DNA of 64,000 nt from Paraburkholderia aromaticivorans. GTDB taxonomy: Bacteria; Pseudomonadota; Gammaproteobacteria; Burkholderiales; Burkholderiaceae. The stretch spans positions 1,736,001-1,800,000 of the forward strand of contig NZ_CP051514.1 in the NCBI RefSeq assembly GCF_012689525.1, in the 5' to 3' direction. Below, piece by piece: positions 53,670 to 62,170 of the stretch (the first letter of the stretch is position 1; every line of letters starts with the position of its first letter). The position numbers and the translations under genes are program-made. The notes beneath the pieces are model-generated. The model worked only from the letters and a program-made list of their open reading frames with translations, searched no databases and was not told where the DNA came from.

Positions 53670-55117
53670 GATGCCACCGCGGTGTTGAGAGTGCGCGTGA
53701 CCAGCGTCGACAGGTGCGCTCCCCAGGAGTCCTGCACAGCGTCGAACAGTTTGCGATTATCGCGGTAAGCGAGGTAGCGCTCGCTCGTAGACGGTTGTAC
53801 GTGCCACATCAGCTGCCGCAACTGATCGAGCGCGCGCGTGTACTTCGTCCCGTTCGCGGTCATCGAGTCGACCATGTTCAGCCCGAAGGTCGCGCGCATG
53901 TCATGGAAGCTGAACTCGTACCTGGGGTTGCCAAGCCGCGCGCGCATGATGGGCAACAGTTCGTCCCTGATGAACTGGCGCACGGCCTGCCCGGTCTTGA
54001 CGTGGCGACGAACGCGCGGGCCAGTGCTGACCGGGCTGCGCGACGTGCGATCCTCGTAGAGTGGCGCACCGCGATGGCTCAGAAAGAGCGGCTGGTCGGG
54101 GTGATCATCGCCGTCTGCCAGACGGCGACGCTTGCGCGCGCGATCGCTATGCATGTAGATGTACAGCCGCTCATAGAAACCGCGCGGCAGGTGCAGCACG
54201 CCCTTGACGCCGCCCTTCGTGTCGATGCCCGTACCTGGCCCGCAGGCGAGCCGGATGTCGTCACCGTGAAACTCTCCCGGCTCGCGCATCACGTGTTTCG
54301 CGCGCACGGTCAGTACTGTCTGGATGCGAGCACCTGTCAACAGCGCGAACAGATGAATGAGCGTCATTTCGGTGTTGCCGAGTGCGGTCAACGATTCCAG
54401 CAGTACTGACTGCTCGGAAGACGGGAGCGGGCGCAAGCGACCGCCGTCCTGAATGTGATCGTCCCACGGGTCTTCTGCACGCCGGCCACTGATCGACAGG
54501 TCCGTGGTCTTGACTTCGATCACGCTGCTGAAGCCCTTCTGGTCCTTGAACGCGATGAAGCGCTCAGATTCGACCCACGGCGCGTTCGCGGGCCGGAAGC
54601 CTGCTTCGGTCATGAGCCAGCGATAGAAGCGCACCACAGCGCCCATACGACGCCTGGCGACGCCCGGAGACAGTTCGCCTGCCTGCACGGCCAGCCTGAT
54701 CGAGGCGCTGTAGCGGTAGGTCGGACGTTGCCGCTTGTTCACGGGGAACACCAGCCAGTCGACGCATTCGTCATCCAGATAACGACGGAACGCCACCAGG
54801 TCGTCTGCAATGTTGGCGAACGTGAGCATGTTGGGCGACGACTTCGACTCCATCATATCGACGAGCCAGACGTTCGCCTCGGCCCACGGTGCGCCGTCAG
54901 CGAGTCGGATAACAGGAAAGAGAGGGAAGGTGTCTGCGATCCACCGCGGGCGGGCGTCGCGCCGCCCGCCGGTGTCGGGGTCTGCGAGCGGGACCGTGTG
55001 ATAGATCGTGCCGCCTTCGGGTGCAGTGATGCTGACTGGCGTCGAACCGGGTGTGTCGCGGTCAACGACCTCGGTCAGTGCCAGTAGCCGGATGGTAGTT
55101 CGTCTTGCTGTCATCAT
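53666..55117 (-). CDS. ginA: GinA-like tyrosine recombinase
   Basis: A 483-residue recombinase with a full catalytic set: Arg264 (LLTGARIQTVL), His405 and Arg408 (FHDMRATFG), Trp438/His439 (LMWHVQPS) and Tyr448 (SERYLAYRD). The N-terminal SAM-like arm-binding domain spans about 90-180. ATG 55117 has AGAGGATC upstream; the open frame runs 27 codons further up but without a better start. It is the first gene of the operon, leaving about 80 bp for a promoter before the right end of the island. Confidence 0.9.
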   Translation of the reverse strand: MMTARRTTIRLLALTEVVDRDTPGSTPVSITAPEGGTIYHTVPLADPDTGGRRDARPRWIADTFPLFPVIRLADGAPWAEANVWLVDMMESKSSPNMLTFANIADDLVAFRRYLDDECVDWLVFPVNKRQRPTYRYSASIRLAVQAGELSPGVARRRMGAVVRFYRWLMTEAGFRPANAPWVESERFIAFKDQKGFSSVIEVKTTDLSISGRRAEDPWDDHIQDGGRLRPLPSSEQSVLLESLTALGNTEMTLIHLFALLTGARIQTVLTVRAKHVMREPGEFHGDDIRLACGPGTGIDTKGGVKGVLHLPRGFYERLYIYMHSDRARKRRRLADGDDHPDQPLFLSHRGAPLYEDRTSRSPVSTGPRVRRHVKTGQAVRQFIRDELLPIMRARLGNPRYEFSFHDMRATFGLNMVDSMTANGTKYTRALDQLRQLMWHVQPSTSERYLAYRDNRKLFDAVQDSWGAHLSTLVTRTLNTAVAS

Positions 55118-55199
55118 GCAGATCCTCTGCTGTGTTTGTGGGGATGTCCGCTTTAACACAGCCTGCGAGTACCAGGAAATCGTCCCTGACTTGCGCATA

Positions 55200-55230
55200 G
55201 GCTGCGGAAGATGTCCGCAACCTCCAGCAT
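55200..55230 (-). pseudogene. IS91-1 transposase, first 10 codons
   Basis: ATG 55230 begins MLEVADIFRS, matching the start of the IS91-2 transposase (ALEVADIFRQ). The frame then enters the GInt. It continues at 49368 on the far side of the island. Confidence 0.88.
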
Positions 55231-55251
55231 GAGATGCTACAGGGTATGGGC

Positions 55252-55437
55252 TTATCCAGGAGGCAGGCGGTCCAGTGGACTGGTGACTTCATGCAGCAGG
55301 TCGGTGGCCACCTGCACATAAAGTGCGGTGTTCTCAAGCTTGGCGTGGCCGAGCAGAACCTGGATCACGCGGATATCCACCTTCTGTTCGAGGAGATGCG
55401 TCGCAAAACTGTGCCGCTTATCTACCCAGCGATATAA
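55252..55437 (-). pseudogene. IS91-1 tyrosine recombinase, C-terminal fragment
   Basis: This encodes [33 protein letters not shown] and ends [10 protein letters not shown]. It is the last third of an IS91-associated recombinase, with HxxR partly lost, GH and catalytic Tyr present. It is cut at 55437 by the terminus of IS91-2. Its stop lies 21 bp before the IS91-1 transposase ATG, the same gene order as in IS91-2. Confidence 0.85.
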
Positions 55438-55444
55438 GGCAGAG

Positions 55445-55523
55445 GTTTTTTTGGTTGGCGGTCGCGGCAACCAGCGCATCGCCATGTCGTCGGACCTGAT
55501 CCGCGACCGGTAATCAAAAAAAC
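55445..55523. repeat. Terminal stem-loop of IS91-2
   Basis: Arms at 55445-55467 and 55501-55523 pair at 20 of 23 positions. The shape and position match the IS91-1 stem at 47850-47929, although the base sequence differs (compensated changes such as AGCGATTGCGG against GGCGGTCGCGG). Confidence 0.8.
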
Positions 55524-55794
55524 GTTTGTGCTAAACCGCTCCGCAGGCGGTGGCCGCTATGGGCATTGAATGACCGCCGCGGTAATTTGTGATGTCTTGC
55601 AGGGGTGATCAGACACGGACTTCCGGCGAGAGTGGGAAGCATCACGTGTAAAGGAAGCGGGAATGTGCGCGTGAAGCGGCAAATCACCCGCCATTCTGGA
55701 GTACGCTGGTGCGCCAGCAGATCGAAGGCACGAGTGCAGCCGCGTTGGCCTCGTCAGGAAAGGCGAACGTGTACGGAAACAGGTGCGGTGGCAA

Positions 55795-57000
55795 CTAGCG
55801 CGCATGGGTGGGACCTGGCGGGGCTCGTGGAAGGCTGCCGGGCATGTCTTCGATGCGGAGCATGTGTCCCTTGCCACATACGGGGCAGTCGCGCAGTGAC
55901 TTGCCGGTGAGTCGCTGGTAGCGGTCACGGTAGTCTTCCCCGGGCTCGGCTGCGGCAGCAGCGGGAGCCTCGACACCGAGCAGCTGCCTGCAGGTGGCGA
56001 GCTTGTCGGCACGGTGGCAGTTGGCGAGCCACCCGTAGCTGCGAATGCGCTTGAAGCCGTCAGGCAGCACATGCAGCAGGAAGCGACGGATGAACTCGTC
56101 GGCCGTGAGCGTCATGGTCCTTTGTCTGGACTCGTGCCGGTAGTCCTTCCAGCAGAACTGCACGGTGTGCCCGTCGAAGGCGAGCAGCCGGTTGTTGGAG
56201 ATGGCGACGCGGTGGGTGTAGCGGCCCAGGTAATCGAGCACGTGTTCGGCACCGCCAAAGGGTGGTTTGGCGTAGACCACCCACTCCGCCCGTGCCGCGG
56301 GTGCAAGCCAGGCTGCGAATTCGACGGGATCGCTCAGGGATTCGAACTGACCGTGCAGGCGCAGCCCGCCGGCGTCGTAAGCGCGGCGCAGCTGTTGGAG
56401 AAACAGGCGGCGAAAGAGCCGTGACAGGACCCGCACGGAAAGGAAGAAGCCGGGACGGCAGGCGATCCAGCGCTCGCCGTCCGGGGAGATGCCGCCGCCC
56501 GGCACAACGCAATGCACATGAGGGTGATGCTGCAGATTCTGTCCCCACGTATGCAGGATCGTGAGGAAGCCGATCTCGGCGCCCAGGTGCTTCGGATCGG
56601 CGGCGATCGTGCGCAACGTTTCGGCGCTGGCGCGGAACAGCAGATCGTAGAGCGTCCTCCTGTTCTGGAACGCGAGAGCGGCGATGGTTTCGGGAAGCGT
56701 GAAGACGACATGGAAATACTCGGTCGAGGGGAGGAGTTCCGCATGCCGGCGTTCGAGCCATTGCGCGCGGGCGAGTGACTGGCATTTCGGACAGTGCCGG
56801 TTACGACACGAGTCGTAACTGATGCGCTGATGGCCGCATGCATCGCACTGCTCGAGATGGGCACCAAGCGCTGCGGTACGACACAGCTCGATGGCACTCA
56901 TCACGCGTCGCTGCACACGACTGAGCCCCTCGGCATGGGATAGCCGGAAACTGGGCCCACACTGGCGGAAAATGTCCGCCACTTCGAGCGCCGGCCGCAT
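55795..57000 (-). CDS. IS91-2 transposase (HUH/Y2 rolling-circle type)
   Basis: A 401-residue transposase expected to nick and move DNA by a rolling-circle route. Order: N-terminal zinc finger (CDACGHQRISYDSCRNRHCPKCQ), HUH motif in HHPHVHCVVPGGG, then DYLGRYTHRVAISNNRL with the nucleophilic Tyr. ATG 57000 gives MRPALEVADIFRQ, the family start, eight bases after the recombinase stop. The C-terminal CPVCGKGHM adds a second Cys pair. It is very similar to the IS91-1 copy throughout. Confidence 0.94.
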   Translation of the reverse strand: MRPALEVADIFRQCGPSFRLSHAEGLSRVQRRVMSAIELCRTAALGAHLEQCDACGHQRISYDSCRNRHCPKCQSLARAQWLERRHAELLPSTEYFHVVFTLPETIAALAFQNRRTLYDLLFRASAETLRTIAADPKHLGAEIGFLTILHTWGQNLQHHPHVHCVVPGGGISPDGERWIACRPGFFLSVRVLSRLFRRLFLQQLRRAYDAGGLRLHGQFESLSDPVEFAAWLAPAARAEWVVYAKPPFGGAEHVLDYLGRYTHRVAISNNRLLAFDGHTVQFCWKDYRHESRQRTMTLTADEFIRRFLLHVLPDGFKRIRSYGWLANCHRADKLATCRQLLGVEAPAAAAAEPGEDYRDRYQRLTGKSLRDCPVCGKGHMLRIEDMPGSLPRAPPGPTHAR

Positions 57001-57008
57001 GACTGCGC

Positions 57009-57887
57009 TCAGAAGTACTCGGGCGCAGGTGGCGGGGATGGAATGGGTGCAGGGTGCGGTAGCAGATCGAAGGGACTGGTGGTGGCGCACACGGTGCTGG
57101 TGGCCACCTTCAGGTAACGGCACGTTGTCGATAGGGACCTATGGCCCATCAGCAGCTGGATCCGGCGCACGTCAGTACCGGCTTCCAGCAGATGCGTGGC
57201 GAACGCGTGCCGCAAAGAATGGGGTGTCACGGGTTTGGCGATGCCGCTGCGCTTGCGCGCAAGCTCGCATGCGTCGCCCACGGCATGGCGGGTGATGGGC
57301 CGCCCCGGAATGCTGCCTGGAAAGAGCCATTCCTTCGGATGGGCGTCCTGCCAGTACAGCCTCAGGATGTCGAGTAGCCTCGGGGAGAGCATTACATAGC
57401 GATCCTTACGGTTCTTCCCCTGGTTCACACGGATAACCATGCGCTTGCTGTCGATATCGGTGACCTTCAGATGCACGACTTCCGACACCCGCAGTCCGGC
57501 GGCGTACGCGGTCATCAGGATGGTGCGGTGCTTGAGACTGGCGACCGACTCGAAGAAGGTGGTGATCTCCTCCAGGCTGAGGACGACCGGCAGTCGGAAC
57601 GGCTTCCTCGGCAAGGGAAAATCCTCGTCGCTCCAGTCGCGCTTAAGCGTCACACGGTAGAGAAACCGGAGTGCGCCGATCGTTGGGCCGAGGCTGCCGG
57701 GTGCCAGCTTGCGCTCTTCCCGGAGATAGATGAGCCAGGCCCGGATCTCGTCGGGGCCCAGCAGTTCGGGCGAACGGTGAAAGTGACGGGCGTAACTGGA
57801 TACCTGAATCAGATAGGACTTCTGTGTGTTCTCGGCGAGATTACGGATCTCCATGTCGTGCAACATGCGTTGGCGCAGCGGCGTCAT
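57009..57887 (-). CDS. IS91-associated tyrosine recombinase
   Basis: A 292-residue XerC-like recombinase found with many IS91 transposases. The N-terminal SAM-like domain covers about 1-90, and the catalytic domain has Arg in AAGLRVSEVVHL, then HSLRHAFATHLLEAG, LMGHRSLSTTCRY. AGGAGG before ATG 57887 fixes the start. It is cotranscribed with the transposase 8 bp downstream. Its exact role in transposition is not established. Confidence 0.93.
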   Translation of the reverse strand: MTPLRQRMLHDMEIRNLAENTQKSYLIQVSSYARHFHRSPELLGPDEIRAWLIYLREERKLAPGSLGPTIGALRFLYRVTLKRDWSDEDFPLPRKPFRLPVVLSLEEITTFFESVASLKHRTILMTAYAAGLRVSEVVHLKVTDIDSKRMVIRVNQGKNRKDRYVMLSPRLLDILRLYWQDAHPKEWLFPGSIPGRPITRHAVGDACELARKRSGIAKPVTPHSLRHAFATHLLEAGTDVRRIQLLMGHRSLSTTCRYLKVATSTVCATTSPFDLLPHPAPIPSPPPAPEYF

Positions 57888-58076
57888 GACTAACCTCCTG
57901 GAAGCAGTGGTGGAGCCCGGTTGGGCATCCACATACTGCTCCTGGAGGTATCTGCGTCCCCTCGTTGGGATCCTGCGTCAGCTCACCGCGACAATGAACG
58001 TCAGCCATCAGCTCTCGCACTCCTCCCACTACCGCGTCAGCGGTTTAGTACAAGCGTCACTATGTACCCTTCCGGG

Positions 58077-58164
58077 TTATGTCGGGTGACACAATTGAAC
58101 CTCGACGATCGACCGAAGATTGCGGGGTCGTCAAGCAGATCGCTCAAGCGATCACCCGACATAA
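58077..58164. repeat. Paired inverted sites at the ritC end of the outer RIT
   Basis: TTATGTCGGGTGA (58077-58089) and TCACCCGACATAA (58152-58164) are perfect 13-bp inverted copies with starts 75 bp apart, ending 10 bp before the ritC stop. The inner RIT has the same layout with a different motif. Confidence 0.85.
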
Positions 58165-58174
58165 TTTGGTGAGG

Positions 58175-58609
58175 TTAAAGACTGTTCAGGAAGCCGAGGA
58201 GTTCGTCTGTCGGCTTGAAGCGTCCTGGCGTGCCGCGTCGCGGAGTTGCTTTCGCAAGGGCCTGTTCCTTCATCGCAAGGGTCGCTTCGACATAGATCTC
58301 CGTGGTTTCCACCGATTCATGCCCGAGCCACAACGCGATGACCGAGCGACGAACGCCTGATTGCAGAAGGTCCATGGCCATAGTGTGTCTCAAACAGTGG
58401 ACAGTGACCCGCTTCTGCTTCAATGACGGGCAAACTTCACACGCGGTTTTGCGGTGCTTGTTTAGCAAGTACTGCACACCATGGACACTGAGGCGTTCAC
58501 CCCGCTCGCTGGGAAAAAGTACTGCGCCATCGCCGCGTTGTGGTTCTCGCAGCCACGCTTTCAGTACGGCGCGAGTGGATTTCGCGATGGGGGTACAGCG
58601 CTCTTTGCG
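58175..58609 (-). pseudogene. ritC: Outer ritC, C-terminal part
   Basis: 144 residues of a RitC-type recombinase: RKERCTPIAKSTRAV, VTVHCLRHTMAMDLLQSGV (HxxR), LWLGHESVETTEIYVEA (GH and Tyr), ending DELLGFLNSL. It joins in frame to the N-part ending VIGKG at 63288, giving about 332 residues, close to the inner RitC (338). Confidence 0.9.
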
Positions 58610-58610
58610 T

Positions 58611-58630
58611 TCATGCAAATATTTGCATGA
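58611..58630. repeat. Perfect 20-bp palindrome at the left border of the inner RIT
   Basis: TCATGCAAATATTTGCATGA reads the same on both strands. It lies in about 22 bp present only at this border, between the split ritC codon and the first base of the inner RIT inverted end (58632). Nothing like it is at the right border. Confidence 0.85.
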
Positions 58631-58655
58631 TCGGAACTATGACGAACTCGGGAAT

Positions 58656-58737
58656 ATGCGCAGCTCCGCGCCAGGGACGTCCGTTTGGCGCCTTGTAAAG
58701 GGTGTTTGGTCACGGGTACCGGTAGTGGACTGCGCAT
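58656..58737. repeat. Paired sites ATGCGCAG/CTGCGCAT, left end of inner RIT
   Basis: ATGCGCAG at 58656-58663 and its inverse at 58730-58737, starts 74 bp apart. The right end of the element has the same pair at the same spacing. Confidence 0.82.
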
Positions 58738-59092
58738 AATAAAAGTGCTTTCCTCAGGAGGCAGGTCGACAAGTTCGGCTTTTTGAGGAGGGGTATCATG
58801 AACAGCGACTTCGCGTTACCGCAGCGGACCCGGGCATGGTTGACGGACGGCGTGCTCAAACCCAGCTATCAAGCCTATTCGACGTATTTGATTGGGCGCG
58901 GATATTCGTCGTGGAGCGTCCGGAAGTATTTGTGCTGCGTCGCGCACTTTGCTTATTGGCTGCGCAAGCGACGCATCAAACTCAGTCAGATTGACGAAGC
59001 GCTGATCCGCTATTTTCTGGATGAACACCTGCCTCAGTGCGACTGCCCATTGCGCACGCCAAGAAGCAGGAACCATATCGGGTCGGCCTTAA

Positions 59093-60257
59093 GGCTACGC
59101 TGAAAAAGGTCAACGGCATTGGTCGCTCAATCGTTAGATGTGCATGAAACAACAGACCCTTGCGATGGCGGCCGATCAAGGCGCCGGATTTGAACAGTAC
59201 CGTCGGCCAACCAAACGCGATGTGTTCCTTGAGACGATGGAGCAGATCGTGCCGTGGGCGCAGTTGTGCGAGGTTGTCGAGCCGTACTATCCGAAGGGTC
59301 AGGGCGGTCGCCCGCCAGTGGGTCTGGAGCGCATGCTGCGCATGCACTTTCTGCAGCACTGGTTCAACCTGGCCGATGAAGCCTGCGAGGAAGCGCTGCT
59401 GGATAGCACCGCATTGCGGCGATTCGTCGGCATTGACCTGGGGCGCGAGCGCGTTCCTGATGGTACGACGCTCTTGAAGTTCCGGCGGCTGCTGGAGCGC
59501 AACAAGCTCGGCGAGCAATTGTTCGCCAAGGTCGGCGAGGTACTGCAAGGGCGCGGACTGAAGGTAGGCAGCGGCACCATCGTGGATGCCACCATCATCG
59601 GTGCGCCGAGTTCCACAAAGAATGCGGACAAGGCGCGAGATCCCGAAATGCATCAGACGAGGAAGGGCCAGCAGTGGTACTTCGGCATGAAGTTGCACAT
59701 CGGTGTGGATAGCCAGACGGGTCTGGCACACAGCGCGGTAGTGACAGCGGCGAACGTGCACGACAAGCATCCGCTGCCGGCGCTGCTGCATGGCGGCGAG
59801 CAGCGTGTGTACGGTGACAGCGCCTATGCGAGCCAGAAGGAACTCATCGCCAGCAAGGCGCCGAAAGCCAAGGACTTCACCAACCAGCGTGTGCGCAATC
59901 GCAGTGGTGAAGTCGATGAAGCCAGGCGCTCGAAAAACCGCAGCAAGTCGAAGATTCGTGCCCGGGTCGAACACGTCTTTGCGGTGGTCAAGCGGCTGTG
60001 GGGGTTCGGCAAGGTGCGCTATCGCGGCCTCGCGAAGAACGCCACGCGCGCCTTTACCACACTCGCGCTGGCCAACATCTACATGAGCCGCACGCGGCTG
60101 ATGGCACAGCTGCGTCCATGAGTAGCCAAAGTGGGTCGAGAGACCCGCTTGCAAGGCCCTTCAGGGCCAGAAAATCGAACCAGTCGGGTCGCTGATCTCG
60201 CATTCCGAAATTCAGCGACAAGCTGTTGGCGAAAACGCTGGCTTCTTCAGCGTAGCC
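59093..60257 (+). mobile_element. IS5-family insertion sequence, 1165 bp
   Basis: Inverted ends GGCTACGCTGAA (left) and the complement of TTCAGCGTAGCC (right). The 4-bp flanks are TTAA (59089-59092) and CTAA (60258-60261), both fitting the YTAR target rule of the IS5 subgroup with one difference between copies. It contains one intact transposase. Confidence 0.9.
59138..60121 (+). CDS. IS5-family DDE transposase
   Basis: A 327-residue transposase. The N-terminal domain has QHWFNLADEACEEALLDSTALRRFVGIDL. The DDE core is Asp in GSGTIVDATIIGAPSS, Asp in VYGDSAYASQKE, and Glu in RARVEHVFAVVKRLWGF, with the Y-x2-R-x3-E-x6-K pattern near. The frame and inverted ends are intact, so it is likely active. 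The start is ATG 59138 or 59144. Confidence 0.95.
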   Translation: MCMKQQTLAMAADQGAGFEQYRRPTKRDVFLETMEQIVPWAQLCEVVEPYYPKGQGGRPPVGLERMLRMHFLQHWFNLADEACEEALLDSTALRRFVGIDLGRERVPDGTTLLKFRRLLERNKLGEQLFAKVGEVLQGRGLKVGSGTIVDATIIGAPSSTKNADKARDPEMHQTRKGQQWYFGMKLHIGVDSQTGLAHSAVVTAANVHDKHPLPALLHGGEQRVYGDSAYASQKELIASKAPKAKDFTNQRVRNRSGEVDEARRSKNRSKSKIRARVEHVFAVVKRLWGFGKVRYRGLAKNATRAFTTLALANIYMSRTRLMAQLRP

Positions 60258-61222
60258 CTAAAGCATCTGCTTGTCGTGCTGCGCCAGAGGGCGGACATAC
60301 GCCATCAGCCCGACTTCACACCCCGTCTGATACGGGAGGAGATCAGGGAATTTGACGCACACCTTGACCAGGTCTGCGGGCTGGCCGCATCTACGAGAAG
60401 GTTGCGTACACGCATCGTACGGACGTTCCTGTCGGAGCGATTCGGTGCATCGAGAATCACTATGGCACAGGTCAAACCGGAACATGTTCATCGATTTGTA
60501 GTCAGCCACCTCGAAGGATGCAAGCCGAGCACCGGCAAAGTCCTTGGGAGTGCACTACGGAGCTACTTGCATTTCCGAGGAATGCACGGAGATCACGTCC
60601 GGTGCCTTATTGCCGCGATTCCACAAATCGCCCAGTGGCGGTTCGCATCGTTACCAGACTCGCTATGTGAGGCGGAGCTGGAACGGTTTCTTAACGCATT
60701 CGATCGCAAATCCGCGATCGGCCGCAGAGACTACGCAATGGCCCGGTGTATGGTCGACCTGGGACTACGCGCCGGCGAAGTCGCTTCGCTACAGCTGGAC
60801 GACCTGAACTGGCACGACGGGACGTTGCGGTTATCAGCAGGCAAGGCGCGGCGAACAGATGTGCTTCCGTTGCCGCCCCGGACCGGGCGCGCAATTGCTC
60901 AATACCTGACTGACGGGCGCCCGGTCTCCGATAGCCGGGCGGTATTTCTGCGGCATCGCGCTCCACTTACCGAACCCGTCGGCTCGAGCGTCGTTCGCAA
61001 TACCGTCCGTGCCGCTCATGCGCGATGCGGCAGCGATCCACGCTGCAGGGGAACCCATGTATTGCGGCACAGCGTAGGCAGTCGGCTGATTAACGCTGGA
61101 GTCCCTATGAAGGAAATCGCCGATATCCTTCGACACCGCAGCCTCGATACTACCGCGATTTACACCACGGTCGATATCAGGAGCCTTGCCAAGGTCGCGC
61201 TGCCCTGGCCGGGGAGCGAATC

Positions 61223-62170
61223 ATGAAACGTTCAGTGAGAATGCTATCGCTCGCCGAGGACTACCTTGCGTCAAGACGCCGCCTTGGTTTTGACCTGCGG
61301 TGTACGGGACGCCGGCTTCTTGATTTTGCCTGCTTTGCCGACCGGATCGGCCACCAGGGGCCGCTCACCGTAAAACTGGCAGCGTCCTGGGCTCGATCTG
61401 CATCAAGTCAGGTGCCCTTTACCTGGGCGCGTCGGATTGAGATCGTTCGCCCGTTCGCAAGGTATCTCCAGCAATTTGACCCTGCCACCGAAGTTCCTCC
61501 GCTTTATCTTTTCGGCCGAGCCCATCGCCGTTTGACACCGCACATCTATGCCGATGAGGAGATCCGGGAACTGCTGGCCGCTGCTTCGACGTTGCCCTCG
61601 AAGGAGAAACTGCGGCCCGTGACCTACTCAACCCTGTTCGGGCTGATCGCGGCCACCGGACTGCGGATTTCTGAGGCGCTTAACCTGAGGCGCGCAGACG
61701 TCGACCTCGATCAAGGCCTGCTGATGATTCGGGTAACGAAGTATCGTAAGTCCCGCGTCGTTCCACTTCATCAAACGGTCGTGCGAGCACTTGCACACTA
61801 TGTAGAGCTGCGGGATCGCGATTGGCCCATCACGCTAAGCGATCACTTCTTCATCGTGCACGGAAGCAGCATGAAGATCAGTACCGTTGAGGAGGTCTTC
61901 AGTTCCTTGCGTTCGCAGTTGGGATGGGTCGCCCGTGGTGATCATCCGGCTCCACGCATCCACAATCTGAGGCACTCGTTTATCTGCCGAAGGGTGTTGC
62001 TCTGGTACCAGCAAGGGGTGGACGTCGACAACGCAATGATCATGCTTTCGACTTACGTAGGGCATGCCAAGGTGACCGACACCTACTGGTATCTAACGGG
62101 CATCCCGGAACTGATGGCAATTGCGGCTCAGCGCTTCGAGCACTTTACAGAAGGAGTCTGTCATGTCTAA
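61223..62170 (+). CDS. ritB: Inner RitB tyrosine recombinase
   Basis: A 315-residue recombinase. It shows an N-terminal domain (EDYLASRRRLGFDLR), Arg in AATGLRISEALNL, HNLRHSFICRRVL, and TYVGHAKVTDTYWYL with the nucleophilic Tyr. The start overlaps the ritA stop by four bases (ATGA), and its end overlaps ritC by eight. It likely acts together with RitA and RitC in transposition; individual roles are not known. Confidence 0.94.
   Translation: MKRSVRMLSLAEDYLASRRRLGFDLRCTGRRLLDFACFADRIGHQGPLTVKLAASWARSASSQVPFTWARRIEIVRPFARYLQQFDPATEVPPLYLFGRAHRRLTPHIYADEEIRELLAAASTLPSKEKLRPVTYSTLFGLIAATGLRISEALNLRRADVDLDQGLLMIRVTKYRKSRVVPLHQTVVRALAHYVELRDRDWPITLSDHFFIVHGSSMKISTVEEVFSSLRSQLGWVARGDHPAPRIHNLRHSFICRRVLLWYQQGVDVDNAMIMLSTYVGHAKVTDTYWYLTGIPELMAIAAQRFEHFTEGVCHV

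Larger units (their letters stand above)
49369..55205 (-). mobile_element. GInt-type genomic island carrying only ginABCD
   Basis: About 5.83 kb inserted in the IS91-1 transposase. Both borders carry the 6-bp core GGCTGC (49369-49374 and 55200-55205). Just inside lie imperfect inverted ends, TACGCGCAAGATAG (left) and TATGCGCAAGTCAG (right, reverse strand). The content is the four overlapping recombinase genes and no cargo. GInts are integrative islands defined by a ginABCD operon; the precise ends here come from restoring the split host gene. Confidence 0.9.
55438..58052 (-). mobile_element. IS91-family element IS91-2 with recombinase and transposase genes
   Basis: It consists of a terminal stem-loop (55445-55523), the transposase and an upstream tyrosine recombinase on the reverse strand. 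The left edge at 55438 is set by comparison with IS91-1. The right (origin) edge is uncertain and lies between the recombinase promoter and the outer RIT end near 58053. Both genes are intact, so it may still move. Confidence 0.8.
58798..61226 (+). pseudogene. ritA: Inner ritA, interrupted by an IS5-family element
   Basis: The first 98 codons (58798-59092) encode the N-terminal domain (YLIGRGYSSWSVRKYLCCVAHFAYWL). The IS occupies 59093-60257. The gene resumes at 60262, and removing the IS with one target copy gives ...GSALKHLLVVLRQR... in frame, about 419 residues. The C-part has Arg in VDLGLRAGEVASL, THVLRHSVGSRLINAG, and LRHRSLDTTAIY, so all catalytic residues survive. GAGGAGG precedes ATG 58798. 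Confidence 0.93.
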
